From Candidatus Peribacteria bacterium RIFCSPHIGHO2_02_FULL_53_20 (GTDB lineage Bacteria; Patescibacteriota; Gracilibacteria; Peribacterales; Peribacteraceae), in the NCBI GenBank assembly GCA_001787585.1, contig MFXW01000047.1, forward strand, positions 1-42,161: 42,161 bases of DNA, written 5' to 3'. Every line of letters begins with the position of its first letter. The stretch's first letter is position 1. Positions 1-9,113 of this stretch are shown here, piece after piece. Under the pieces are notes generated by a model that saw only the letters and a list, made by a program, of their open reading frames with translations, did no database searches and was not told where the DNA came from. Position numbers and translations under genes: made by a program.

Positions 1-730
1 GACCTCCCACAATGCAGTACTTCACGAACGTGAGCGGGATCCAGTTTCCGAGACTCACGTCATAGAGGTATTCCAGAAATTCCAGCTGCACTCTGCGCGA
101 GAGCTTGCTTTCCCCATGCCGACGCGTGGCAAACGTGAACGGCAATTCGGAAACATGCGTCGTCTTCGGAACATGCACGAGGAGATCAAGAAGAATTTTG
201 AAGCCTTTGGGATTGAGCCGCGGAAGAACTTCTTCAAATGCCTTGCGGTCAATCGCGAAAAAACCACTCATGGGATCTTTGGCTTTCACAGCGCAAAGAG
301 AAAGCGCCATCTTTGTCGCGATCCGGCTGAGCATGTACCGACGCTCATCCCACTCTCCCACACTCCCCCCGGAAACATAGCGTGACCCGATGGCAATGCC
401 GGACCGCTGCTTCACCGCACCATGAAGTTTTTGTAGCAGTCCCGTGTCATGCTGCCCATCGGCATCCATGACCGCAAGCACATCGCCCTTCGCTGCGAGA
501 AACCCCTCGATGACCGCGGAAGAAAGACCTCTGCGACCCATGCGACGGATGACATGAACATCGCCAAGCTGCTGCGAAAGCTCTTGCGCTACTTTCCATG
601 TGCCATCCGGAGAGTCGTCGTCGACAACGATGATCTCATGGGGAACATGTGAAAGAGCAGCACGGATCTTCGGGAGAAGTTCCGGCAGATTTTCCGCTTC
701 GTTGAATGTGGGGAGAATGAGGGAGAGCAT
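1..730 (-). CDS. GT2 glycosyltransferase, dolichyl-phosphate mannosyltransferase (DPM1)-like; 3' end runs off the window, possibly into a GtrA domain
   Basis: Manual reverse translation from ATG at 730: MLSLILPTFNEAENLPELLPKIRAAL...EIIVVDDDSPDGTWKVA...GDVLAVMDADGQHD...IGSRYVSGGS...FVKYCIVGG. No stop in the window, so it is absent from the ORF track. The end resembles the start of a GtrA helix. Confidence 0.9.
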   Translation of the reverse strand, partial: MLSLILPTFNEAENLPELLPKIRAALSHVPHEIIVVDDDSPDGTWKVAQELSQQLGDVHVIRRMGRRGLSSAVIEGFLAAKGDVLAVMDADGQHDTGLLQKLHGAVKQRSGIAIGSRYVSGGSVGEWDERRYMLSRIATKMALSLCAVKAKDPMSGFFAIDRKAFEEVLPRLNPKGFKILLDLLVHVPKTTHVSELPFTFATRRHGESKLSRRVQLEFLEYLYDVSLGNWIPLTFVKYCIVGG

Positions 731-742
731 GCCATGACATTG

Positions 743-769
743 TAGAGACGCACTGGCAGTGCGTCTCTA
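743..769. repeat. Perfect hairpin TAGAGACGCACT-GGC-AGTGCGTCTCTA
   Basis: 12-bp perfect inverted repeat with 3-nt loop read directly. Confidence 0.9.
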
Positions 770-785
770 TGAAAAAACCATAATC

Positions 786-817
786 CCGTAGCGGAGGTTC
801 CTAAACCTCCGCTACGG
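786..817. repeat. Perfect hairpin CCGTAGCGGAGGTT-CCTA-AACCTCCGCTACGG upstream of the epimerase gene
   Basis: 14-bp perfect stem with 4-nt loop read directly. Confidence 0.9.
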
Positions 818-825
818 TATGTGGG

Positions 826-1740
826 ATGAAAATCTTGGTCACTGGTTCATCAGGAACGATTGGCACCCGCCTCTGCGAAACGCTCCTGCAAAAAGGCTAC
901 GACGTTGCCGGTGTCGACTGGGTACCCAATAAATGGCAGCCGGCTGTGCAAAAAATCACCACGATCCTCGACCTCCGGGACAGAGAAGCTCTCATAGCGC
1001 ATAGCTCACAGCTCACAGCTGACGTGATCATCCACCTCGGCGCCAATGCCCGCGTCTATGAACTTGTGGAAGATCCTCCACGTGCGCTGGATAATTTCAT
1101 CACGCTTTTTAATACGCTGGAATTCGCACGCAACAATGGTATCAAAAAATTCTTCTTCGCTGGTTCTCGTGAAGGATATGGCAATATCCAGGTCGACAGA
1201 CTCACAGAGGACTTGGTGCGCGTCGAAAACTGCGAGAGCCCCTACACCGCAAGCAAAGTCGGCGGCGAAGCGCTCGTTCATGCCTACACACGCTGCTACG
1301 GAATTGATCATGTGATCATCCGCTTTAGTAATGTATACGGCGCCTACGACGATTCCGTCCGCGTCGTGCCCCTCTTCATCCGTCAGGCGCGCAAGAATGA
1401 AACGCTGAAAATCTTCGGCAAAGACAAATGTCTCGACTTCACCTACATCGACGACGCCGTCTCCGGCGTGATCAAGGCACTTGAAAAATTCGATGCTGTG
1501 AAAAATGACACCTATAACCTCGCATTTAGCGAAGGCACGACAATCCTGCGACTCGCGGAGATGATCATCGAACTCACGGGATCGAAGTCGAAAATTGAAC
1601 TTGGGGAGTCGCGAACGGGAGAAGTCATCCGGTATGTGGCGGATATTTCAAAGGCGAAGAAGGCCTTCGGATATGATCCCAAAACACCGTTTGCAGAAGG
1701 AGTGAAGAAGACGGTGGAGTGGTATGCCAAACATACATAG
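826..1740 (+). CDS. NAD-dependent epimerase/dehydratase (extended SDR, GalE-like)
   Basis: MKILVTGSSGTIGTRLCETLL Rossmann motif; SPYTASKVGGEALVHAY (YxxxK); RFSNVYGAYD; C-terminal GEVIRYVADISKAKKAFGYDPKTPFAEGVKKTVEWY. Confidence 0.9.
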   Translation: MKILVTGSSGTIGTRLCETLLQKGYDVAGVDWVPNKWQPAVQKITTILDLRDREALIAHSSQLTADVIIHLGANARVYELVEDPPRALDNFITLFNTLEFARNNGIKKFFFAGSREGYGNIQVDRLTEDLVRVENCESPYTASKVGGEALVHAYTRCYGIDHVIIRFSNVYGAYDDSVRVVPLFIRQARKNETLKIFGKDKCLDFTYIDDAVSGVIKALEKFDAVKNDTYNLAFSEGTTILRLAEMIIELTGSKSKIELGESRTGEVIRYVADISKAKKAFGYDPKTPFAEGVKKTVEWYAKHT

Positions 1741-1780
1741 AACAGAAGTTTCTGTTGTTAGAAATGGAGCATAGAGCAAT

Positions 1781-1808
1781 TTGACAAATATAATAAATGA
1801 ATTATAAT
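1781..1808 (+). promoter_or_regulatory. Putative sigma70-type promoter TTGACA-N16-TATAAT
   Basis: Both hexamers match consensus at 1781-1786 and 1803-1808 in an AT-rich intergenic stretch. Confidence 0.6.
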
Positions 1809-1939
1809 AATATTATAGATAAGGATCGAGAGGATGATTTGGAGATCAGAACTGCGGACATCGACGCATTTTTGGCACCACTCCTAGAAAACCGAACTTG
1901 GAGAAAACCTTGAATCCTGTACTTTCATAACTAAACCTT

Positions 1940-2194
1940 ATGACCAACAATCTTCCGACTGAAGATATTGATACTGCATTCATTGATCCGCAATTTGCGA
2001 ATGTCGTTGCAGATGCGACAATGCGACAGGCAGTGACAGCATTGCATAATGAGGGGCTTCAGGAACTGCAAAAGATTTTTGATGAAAAAATACCAAAGAA
2101 ACCAGGTGATACAAGTCCTTGCACTGATATTGCTCAAACTTTTCCAGGACATATGGCAGAGAAAGGTTGGGGATTTAGGAGAAGAAGAAAATGA
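1940..2194 (+). CDS. Small hypothetical protein (84 aa)
   Basis: ORF MTNNLPTEDIDTAFIDPQFANVVADATMRQAVTALHNEGLQELQKIFDEK...; no recognised family; follows the 1781-1808 promoter. Confidence 0.4.
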   Translation: MTNNLPTEDIDTAFIDPQFANVVADATMRQAVTALHNEGLQELQKIFDEKIPKKPGDTSPCTDIAQTFPGHMAEKGWGFRRRRK

Positions 2195-2305
2195 AAGTGA
2201 TCCGCTACATAGCGGATATTTCGAAGGCGAAGAAAGCCTTTGGGTTTGATCCAAAAGTACCGTTTGGGGAGGGAGTGAAGAGGGCGGTGGAGTGGTATCA
2301 AAAAA
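2191..2305 (+). pseudogene. Duplicated 3' fragment of the upstream epimerase (copy 2)
   Basis: VIRYIADISKAKKAFGFDPKVPFGEGVKRAVEWYQK versus VIRYVADISKAKKAFGYDPKTPFAEGVKKTVEWYAK at the end of 826-1740; no catalytic domain. Confidence 0.85.
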
Positions 2306-2343
2306 AATGTATTAATGGCTTAATGAAACAAATGGGAAGATAC

Positions 2344-2372
2344 TTGACAAATTTGAAAAATAAATTTAAATT
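2344..2372 (+). promoter_or_regulatory. Putative promoter TTGACA-N17-TAAATT, ending 6 nt before ATG 2379
   Basis: Consensus -35 at 2344-2349 and -10-like hexamer at 2367-2372; predicted start site coincides with the start codon. Confidence 0.6.
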
Positions 2373-2378
2373 TGCTTT

Positions 2379-3407
2379 ATGGATAGTATTACCCCTATGG
2401 AACGCTCCACTGCGGCAAGGGGCCGACTCACCTTCGCATTCAATAACTTCGTCAATGCAGAGACCACCGACATGCGAAATGCTGCCAGACAACACACGCA
2501 TTTTGAAATATTGAATTATACGAATGATGCAATACAAACCATCCCGGGTGCGCTGCCCCTACTAGCGATGCAAGAAGCAAGCGGGGATGTACGACGACTC
2601 ATTAAAAATGTAAATGAAGTTGATGAGAACCAGACTGCGAATCAAATTTCCTTATACAGAGAGGCTGCTCGAATGGCACACCTGGAAGCAGTTGCAGAAG
2701 AAGTTAGCCACAATCGATGGGATATCCTCCTTCTCATCAACTCCTCAGGTGGAGACATCGAAGCTTCATTGTTGATTGAGACTCTCATTGCCAACCAAAA
2801 AAAGGAAGCGACAATTACCAGTCTTGCGACAACACACGCGGAGAGTAATGCGGCATATCTTTTCCAATTTGGAAAACAGCGAATTGCGAAGCCAGATACG
2901 AGATTTACATTGCACTATCCACTGATGGGAAACCAGATTGTATCTCCTGCTTCCATGCAACCAGGCATGTTACGTAATCACATTCGCGCTTCATATGCTT
3001 TCGTAGCGGATCAGGTTAGAGGAGAAAATGCCGTACTCGCATGGCAATTGGAACAAGCAGCAATAACTCCTGGCGAAGATGGAAGAGGAACGATGACATG
3101 GCAAGGACAGGAAAGTCCCGGGTATGTCACAGAATTTTTTGACGCACGATCATCTATACGTGATCAATTAGAAATTCTTGTTGGAAGAAAGGTGGATTTC
3201 CAAAATTTTCAGACAGATGTTGTTGCGCGATTTGCATTGGAATCAATCATTGAGCAGAAATTACAGACTGCAGGTTGGGATCCACAAACAACTGTTTCAT
3301 CACTCGGCGGACAATTTCATGTGCCCTACACAGGTCAAGGCACTTATATGGTGGAAGATATTATCCCAGAACTTTTTGGAGATTCGGCTCTCATAACACA
3401 CAATTGA
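2379..3407 (+). CDS. ClpP/crotonase-fold serine protease-like protein
   Basis: DILLLINSSGGDIEASLLIETLI...TTHAESNAAYLFQFGKQRIAKPDTRFTLHYPL resembles ClpP INSPGG / ASMGAFLLAAG / RxMIHQP blocks, with Ser and His retained. Confidence 0.65.
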   Translation: MDSITPMERSTAARGRLTFAFNNFVNAETTDMRNAARQHTHFEILNYTNDAIQTIPGALPLLAMQEASGDVRRLIKNVNEVDENQTANQISLYREAARMAHLEAVAEEVSHNRWDILLLINSSGGDIEASLLIETLIANQKKEATITSLATTHAESNAAYLFQFGKQRIAKPDTRFTLHYPLMGNQIVSPASMQPGMLRNHIRASYAFVADQVRGENAVLAWQLEQAAITPGEDGRGTMTWQGQESPGYVTEFFDARSSIRDQLEILVGRKVDFQNFQTDVVARFALESIIEQKLQTAGWDPQTTVSSLGGQFHVPYTGQGTYMVEDIIPELFGDSALITHN

Positions 3408-3454
3408 CACTAAAAAATTCTGAAGCCATGTCCGAAGCAGTTCCCAGTTTACAG

Positions 3455-3497
3455 CAGTGGTAAAAAAGACGTGGAGCGGTATAAGGCACATACACAG
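3455..3497 (+). pseudogene. Short degenerate third copy of the epimerase 3' end
   Basis: cagtggtaaaaaagacgtggagcggtataaggcacatacacag aligns with ggagtgaagaagacggtggagtggtatgccaaacatacatag (1698-1740). Confidence 0.65.
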
Positions 3498-3610
3498 TTT
3501 TTCAGCGTGGTTTGCAGATATTTGTTAATATACGTTTTTATGATATAATAGTATATTCATGGGTGACGCTCTCCCCATGCTCATCACACACATCCTTTTC
3601 CACTATCCAC

Positions 3611-6600
3611 ATGAAAACCGCACACAACGCGTGTTTCAAACGTCCGGTCAGCACGATCACCATCGTCGGTCTCACGCTCGTCGCATCGGTTTCCGTACGT
3701 TTATGGCACAGTGCCGCTACGGGGCAAGTCGCCCAAAGCTGCGGGGACAGTATTACCGTTGCACCGGAGCAGTGTGACGATGGCAATTATGACGCCCGGG
3801 ACGCATGTGCAAGCTGCCGCTGGACGTTTACGTGTGGTGATCGCAGTCTTTCCAATTACGAAGAGTGTGAAGACGGCAACACAGCAGACGGTGACGGATG
3901 CAACAGTGTATGTGTAAGGGAGAATGCCCCCGCAGGGCTTTCCCTGTCTTGGAATCCAGAACCAAGTTTGCCTACGACCGGAGGGGAATTCGCCGCTACC
4001 GTTGCACTTGGGAAGATGTGGATTATTGGCGGCACAGCACCGGGAGCCGGCATCTCAGACAAAGTATTTGCATCAGCGGATGGAGCAACGTGGCCGCAGA
4101 TAGGCACACTGCCCTATAAAGTCTACGGAGCATCAGCAATCGAATGGAATGGAGAGTTGTGGGTGATCGGGGGTGCGGGCTGCGGACAGAACTGCTACTA
4201 CAAGACGACATATCACTCTTCCGACGGAATAATCTGGTTGCCGGGACCAACTCTCCCCACTACCGCCATCGCATACAATGCCCCCATCTACATATACAAT
4301 GGAACGCTTTTTGCTCCGACAAGTTCAGCGACGGGTCTCCGCAAGACATACGGTCTGGCAAATGCCTCAGCTCAATGGACCCATCTTGCTTCCTGGTACG
4401 GCGGATCGATCACCACATTCCAAAATGCCTTATGGGGAATCAGCGGACGCATGATCTCCACCTCCACAAATGGAACGAGCTGGCAGTCTGCGAGCATTTT
4501 TCCTTCCTGGCTCAGTACGGGGCGCTATGTGGTGAACCCCGGTCAGCTCGTGGCACATGGGGGATATCTTTTCGCTATCGGCAATGCGAATGATCCGAAT
4601 GCCACGATGAGGAGCCCCAACTGTTTCAAGGTGATATTGTCTTCAGTCGATGGCAGGAACTGGGGGAAAACAGCCACATCACCATGTCAAAAACCCATTG
4701 CCAATCACCAGCTTCTTTCTTTTCACGATCGTCTTTGGATGATCGGGGGAGGATTGGCATTTTCAGCCACTGTTCCAAGTAGCAATGCAGTGTGTGGCAA
4801 TGGAGCTATGGAAAGCAATGAGCAGTGTGATGATGGTAATCGAGATACTAGTGACTCTTGTAGTAACGATTGTCGGCGCTTGGGCTGCGGCGACGGTATC
4901 GTTCAAGGCGGAGAACAGTGTGATGACGGAAACCAGGTGAATACCGACACCTGTACAAATGTCTGCCAATCCGCACGATGCGGCGACGGTATCAGGCGCC
5001 CTTCCGAACAATGTGACGATCAAAATATCATCGCCGGAGATGGCTGCTCTGCTCTGTGTACCGTGGAACCGGGATTCAGCTGCACTGGGGAAACACTGAG
5101 TACCTGCGTACGGATGTGTGGTAATGGAACACTGAATTCCGGCGAAACATGCGATGACCGGAATTTCACGGGTGGTGACGGATGTTCTGCGGCATGTGGA
5201 CTGGAATTCGGCTTCACTTGTAACGGTACCCCCAGTGTGTGCACTCCTCTTCCGCAGGGAACTTGTCTTCTCAATCGTCTGGTGAGTCACTGGAAACTTG
5301 ATGAACCGATGACCAGCGGTGCTCAGTTTCACCCACGGTCGCACAAAGATAGCCACGGATCGATCTCTCTCATCGAAGAAACAAGCGACGCGGCAAACGG
5401 CATTGGGACAGGGCCTGGACAGATCAATCTGGGGCTCGGTCTCGAAACAAGCTACTCCGGTGAGCGCCTTCGCGCGGAATCCCCTCTACTGTCACTCGGA
5501 GATACTCGTACAAGCGGATTCACCTTCGCGCTGTGGATCTATCCTTCTCTACGAATGAACAACCAGTCGTACGCACAGGGAATCGCGGAGAAGCCAGGAG
5601 AATTTAAGATCGCCATGACGAATAGCAATGTTATCTTTACCGTCATGAACGGCGCGCAAAGCCAAACAGTATCAACACCAATCACGCCCATCAATGGGAC
5701 ATACAAATACTCGCTCCTGACGGTATGGATGGATCCGCAGACACAGACCATCGGTATCCAAACGGGCAGGTCTGATCTGCAGTGGAACCCTGCTGTGACC
5801 GCATCATGGAACGGAGGAATAGGAGATAGAACGCAGCCCATGAAAATCGGTGCTGTTGCCGGTCAACCGCAGTATGGAGGATCTGTGGACTCGATCAGTC
5901 TCTGGAAGCGGACACTCACATCCGAAGAGCGCAGTAAGCTTTTTGCATTCGGAGCAGGTCTCGATTATGCATCCTTCGGTCATGTATGCAGTGCGACTCC
6001 CATCTGCGGCGATGCCATCGTTCAGGTTGGTGAGCAATGTGACGAGGGCGCGATGACGGATACAGGAAGGTGTACAAGAAACTGTCGCCTGGCTGTCTGC
6101 GGTGACAGTCTCACACGCACAGGAACGGAAGAATGCGACGACGGCAACCAGGTAAATACCGATGCATGCACGACTACCTGCAAGCGAGCTGCATGCGGAG
6201 ATAGATTCATTCAGCCGGGTGAAGAATGTGATGACGGGAATACGACGGCAACCGATGCCTGCACGCGAACGTGTAGAAACGCCCGCTGTGGTGATGGAGT
6301 CGCGCGCGCCGGCGTCGAGCAATGTGATGACGGAAATGCCGTAAGTAATGATGGTTGCGACGCACAGTGCAGATTCGAAACGATGACCCGCGACCGCTGT
6401 CTGCAGAACGTCAACAAACTCTGGGATCTCGCGCGCGGATGCATCGACAAAATCCGCTGCTACGAATACAACCGCAGCACTTGCCCGTCCTTTATTCCGT
6501 CCAACTACAAACCATGCAAAGTGGTGGGACAAACGTGCGCAGACGATTTCTCCCGCAACGGCCCAGGGGCGCCGAAGCGCTGCAATCAGATGAATCAACA

Positions 6601-6907
6601 GGAATGCGGCAATCGCGATACCAACGGCAATTTATGTATCTGGAATGGGGCGGTCTGTATCGCGGCGACCTACCAGGATCGATGCCTCCCTATCCGGGAT
6701 ACCGCGCAGTGCCTGCAAAATGATTTGTGTGTCTTCGGAAAGACGCGCAGCGGTCCCTATTACACTGGCTATCCGTACTGCTCGGAAAAATATACCTGCT
6801 CAGCAATCCGCACACAGGCAAACTGCACAAACGGGTTGCGCGCCAATATCTTCGCGCGCTGCCGTTGGAGTGCGGGAGCGAACAGATGCGAGAATACACC
6901 GCGGTAA
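3611..6907 (+). CDS. Large secreted multidomain Cys-rich protein: signal/TM helix, Kelch-like region, DUF4215-type repeats, LamG-like domain, Cys-rich C-terminus
   Basis: N-terminal hydrophobic segment VSTITIVGLTLVASVSV; Kelch-like WIIGG/LWVIGG; repeated CGDGxxxxxEQCDDGNxxxxDxCxxxC in three blocks; LamG-like VSHWKLDEP...FTFALWIYPS...SISLWKRTLTSEE. Confidence 0.85.
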   Translation: MKTAHNACFKRPVSTITIVGLTLVASVSVRLWHSAATGQVAQSCGDSITVAPEQCDDGNYDARDACASCRWTFTCGDRSLSNYEECEDGNTADGDGCNSVCVRENAPAGLSLSWNPEPSLPTTGGEFAATVALGKMWIIGGTAPGAGISDKVFASADGATWPQIGTLPYKVYGASAIEWNGELWVIGGAGCGQNCYYKTTYHSSDGIIWLPGPTLPTTAIAYNAPIYIYNGTLFAPTSSATGLRKTYGLANASAQWTHLASWYGGSITTFQNALWGISGRMISTSTNGTSWQSASIFPSWLSTGRYVVNPGQLVAHGGYLFAIGNANDPNATMRSPNCFKVILSSVDGRNWGKTATSPCQKPIANHQLLSFHDRLWMIGGGLAFSATVPSSNAVCGNGAMESNEQCDDGNRDTSDSCSNDCRRLGCGDGIVQGGEQCDDGNQVNTDTCTNVCQSARCGDGIRRPSEQCDDQNIIAGDGCSALCTVEPGFSCTGETLSTCVRMCGNGTLNSGETCDDRNFTGGDGCSAACGLEFGFTCNGTPSVCTPLPQGTCLLNRLVSHWKLDEPMTSGAQFHPRSHKDSHGSISLIEETSDAANGIGTGPGQINLGLGLETSYSGERLRAESPLLSLGDTRTSGFTFALWIYPSLRMNNQSYAQGIAEKPGEFKIAMTNSNVIFTVMNGAQSQTVSTPITPINGTYKYSLLTVWMDPQTQTIGIQTGRSDLQWNPAVTASWNGGIGDRTQPMKIGAVAGQPQYGGSVDSISLWKRTLTSEERSKLFAFGAGLDYASFGHVCSATPICGDAIVQVGEQCDEGAMTDTGRCTRNCRLAVCGDSLTRTGTEECDDGNQVNTDACTTTCKRAACGDRFIQPGEECDDGNTTATDACTRTCRNARCGDGVARAGVEQCDDGNAVSNDGCDAQCRFETMTRDRCLQNVNKLWDLARGCIDKIRCYEYNRSTCPSFIPSNYKPCKVVGQTCADDFSRNGPGAPKRCNQMNQQECGNRDTNGNLCIWNGAVCIAATYQDRCLPIRDTAQCLQNDLCVFGKTRSGPYYTGYPYCSEKYTCSAIRTQANCTNGLRANIFARCRWSAGANRCENTPR
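3740..3911 (+). repeat. DUF4215-type Cys-rich repeat block 1 (two units)
   Basis: CGDSITVAPEQCDDGNYDARDACASC / CGDRSLSNYEECEDGNTADGDGCNSVC. Confidence 0.75.
4792..5222 (+). repeat. DUF4215-type Cys-rich repeat block 2
   Basis: CGNGAMESNEQCDDGN.. CGDGIVQGGEQCDDGN.. CGDGIRRPSEQCDDQN.. CGNGTLNSGETCDDRN... Confidence 0.75.
6004..6372 (+). repeat. DUF4215-type Cys-rich repeat block 3
   Basis: CGDAIVQVGEQCDEG.. CGDSLTRTGTEECDDGN.. CGDRFIQPGEECDDGN.. CGDGVARAGVEQCDDGN... Confidence 0.75.
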
Positions 6908-6924
6908 ATTTTGCTCTCGATACG

Positions 6925-8679
6925 TTATGTAGCTCTTTTACGGTCTTCTTCGCCGACCTCACTCTGTCCTTTCTCCTCGTGATACACCCGATCAGCATTC
7001 ACATTCCAGACATTAAGATTATCCGATGATCCAGCGACAATATTATCCACCGCCGTCATCGCTGTGAGCATGCTGTGATCCTGATTATTATAGCGATGCA
7101 TGCCGTTGCGACCAATGAGATAGAGATTGGGAATGGTGAGCGTGAAGTCCCGCACGACGTCGAGTTGATCGTAGCTACCGAAGTACGCAGGATACGCCTT
7201 GGGCATCCGGAGCACGCAGGCATCGAGGATGTCCGCTTTTTGGGCAAAGCCAATCTTCTCCATCTCCCCTACCCCGAGATCAATGAGATCCTTGTCGGGC
7301 ATGACCCAGAGCTTGTCCCCTTCGTTCACAAAGTACTCGAGCCCGATCCAGACGGAATTCTTGCGGTCCGCGACCATGTAGGGGCTCCAATTATTGAAAA
7401 TCTGAATGCGCCCGACATGCACGCCACCATCTTGTACGTAAATCCAGTTGTCGGGCACTGTTGATGCAGGCTTCTTCCCTGTTTCCTGCACGTGCAATTG
7501 TTTGAGGAGCAATCCAACCGTCAAAAAATCGCGATAAACCAATCCCTCGGCAACTTCGCACACCCGATCATTCGGCTTCGGATGCATCATCGTCACCAGA
7601 TGCCTTATCGGCATTGTGGAGAAGAAATAATCACACGGTATTTCTTCTGTTTCGCCGGTTTCTACATTTTCAACAGTAACAGAGACAATATTGGAAGTAT
7701 TGCGCCCTTGCGCCCTTGTGTCCTTGCGCCCTTCTTCCCATCGAAGACCAACTACTCTTCTCTTGATACGTACTTCTCCCCCGCACGCCCGTATCTGCTC
7801 CGTCACCGTCTCCCACATCTGTCCCGGACCGAACTTAGGATAGAAAAATCGGGTAATGAGACTCGTCTCGCGTTCCTCCTGGGCTTTTGTAAAATTACTC
7901 GTGAGAAGATCTTTTACAGCATGAACCACGGCTCGTTTCAGCGATAATCCCTTGATCCGTTGCGCTCCCCAGTCCGCACGAATTTGATTGCAGGGAACTC
8001 CCCAGACCTTCTCAGTGTAATCCTTGAAAAAGGTTTCATAGAGTCGCCGACCAAAACGATTGATGAAGAATGCGTCGAGGTAGGTTTCATCCTTTAGAGG
8101 GAAAAAATGGGATTTGATATAGCTGAAGCCAATGAGCATAGTGTTAAACACACCCAATCGTCTCGCAACTGTGAAGGTAATCCCGATGGGATACGGAAAG
8201 AAATTCTTATGATAGTAAATGCGACTCAGACGCGGGCGCTGGAGCATGACAAGATCGGTCTTTTCGGGATCAGGAGCTGGAAAAACCACTTGTTGCAAGT
8301 TGCAGGTTGCAGAATCGCTTTTTTGTAACCTGCAACCTGCAACCTGCAACTCTTCCGGAATGCAATCTTTGCAAAGATATCCGACGATCGCCTCCGCCGC
8401 CAAATCCACCTCATGTCCCTTCTCAATATCGTCTGCCGAAGGTGCCCCCTGACGTGGCAGAATGTTGAACCACCAATCCATCACGCGCTTGCTCTTTGAG
8501 AAAAACCTGTGCCCTCCAATGTCGATGCGATTGCCTTTGTAGTTGAACGTCTGCGCTATACCTCCGATTGCCTGCGTCGATTCCAGAACGATCGGATGAA
8601 CATCCGTACGCTTGAGCAATTCATACGCAGCAGTTAATCCCGCGGGACCGGCTCCGGCGATGATGGCGATCTTGACCAC
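6925..8679 (-). CDS. FAD/NAD(P)-dependent oxidoreductase (amine-oxidase / UDP-galactopyranose mutase-like)
   Basis: [23 protein letters not shown]...[27 protein letters not shown]-terminal [35 protein letters not shown] start. Confidence 0.85.
   Translation of the reverse strand: MVKIAIIAGAGPAGLTAAYELLKRTDVHPIVLESTQAIGGIAQTFNYKGNRIDIGGHRFFSKSKRVMDWWFNILPRQGAPSADDIEKGHEVDLAAEAIVGYLCKDCIPEELQVAGCRLQKSDSATCNLQQVVFPAPDPEKTDLVMLQRPRLSRIYYHKNFFPYPIGITFTVARRLGVFNTMLIGFSYIKSHFFPLKDETYLDAFFINRFGRRLYETFFKDYTEKVWGVPCNQIRADWGAQRIKGLSLKRAVVHAVKDLLTSNFTKAQEERETSLITRFFYPKFGPGQMWETVTEQIRACGGEVRIKRRVVGLRWEEGRKDTRAQGRNTSNIVSVTVENVETGETEEIPCDYFFSTMPIRHLVTMMHPKPNDRVCEVAEGLVYRDFLTVGLLLKQLHVQETGKKPASTVPDNWIYVQDGGVHVGRIQIFNNWSPYMVADRKNSVWIGLEYFVNEGDKLWVMPDKDLIDLGVGEMEKIGFAQKADILDACVLRMPKAYPAYFGSYDQLDVVRDFTLTIPNLYLIGRNGMHRYNNQDHSMLTAMTAVDNIVAGSSDNLNVWNVNADRVYHEEKGQSEVGEEDRKRAT
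8290..8352. repeat. Heptamer-based palindromic element, copy A, inside the oxidoreductase CDS
   Basis: TTGTTGCAAGTTGCAGGTTGCAGAATCGCTTTTTTGTAACCTGCAACCTGCAACCTGCAAC; translates in frame as [21 protein letters not shown]. Confidence 0.9.
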
Positions 8680-8697
8680 AGGAAAAGCTTACAGGTT

Positions 8698-9102
8698 TTA
8701 ATGAAATACGTAGATTTTTCGCATGCCAAAATTCCATAGGAGTACCAGCACCTGCGAAACCATCTTCGCTACGACTTCATGCATTCCCAAGATGTCGATC
8801 ATGATATAGAGAAGAAGCCACGTCCAAAGAAGACCTCCGACGGCAATGCCAAAGACAATCAGAAGCTCCTTGTGCCGTACGTGCTTGCTTGCCTTAAAGA
8901 CCCAAAGCACGCTGAGAAGATGATTCCAGACGAGCCCGAGCATATATCCCACAAACGCGGCGATTGCATAGTGCAGATCGAACGCGGTGACGAGGATTGT
9001 GTATGCGACGAGATCGACAACGGCTGAGCTGCCACCGACGAAAAAATAGCGGAAGAACTGCACATGAGCGGATTGGGTCCGACCGAAAACAAGGTGACGC
9101 AC
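8698..9102 (-). CDS. GtrA-family membrane protein
   Basis: FFRYFFVGGSSAVVDLVAYTILV...AAFVGYMLGLVWNHLLSVLWVFK...VSQVLVLLWNFGMRKIYVF; four hydrophobic segments. Confidence 0.85.
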   Translation of the reverse strand: MRHLVFGRTQSAHVQFFRYFFVGGSSAVVDLVAYTILVTAFDLHYAIAAFVGYMLGLVWNHLLSVLWVFKASKHVRHKELLIVFGIAVGGLLWTWLLLYIMIDILGMHEVVAKMVSQVLVLLWNFGMRKIYVFH

Positions 9103-9113
9103 GCGGGAAACTC

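Noticed and set aside
3740-6372. Considered whether the repeated tgtgatgacgg/cggcgacgg motifs form a CRISPR-like array
   Set aside because: Spacing is that of in-frame DUF4215 protein repeats with degenerate DNA; no identical repeats and unique spacers.
5804-6598. 264-aa minus-strand ORF, and 4763-5356 minus (197 aa)
   Set aside because: Antisense to the Cys-rich repeat gene; open frame results from regular codon use in CGDG/CDDGN repeats and has no family resemblance.
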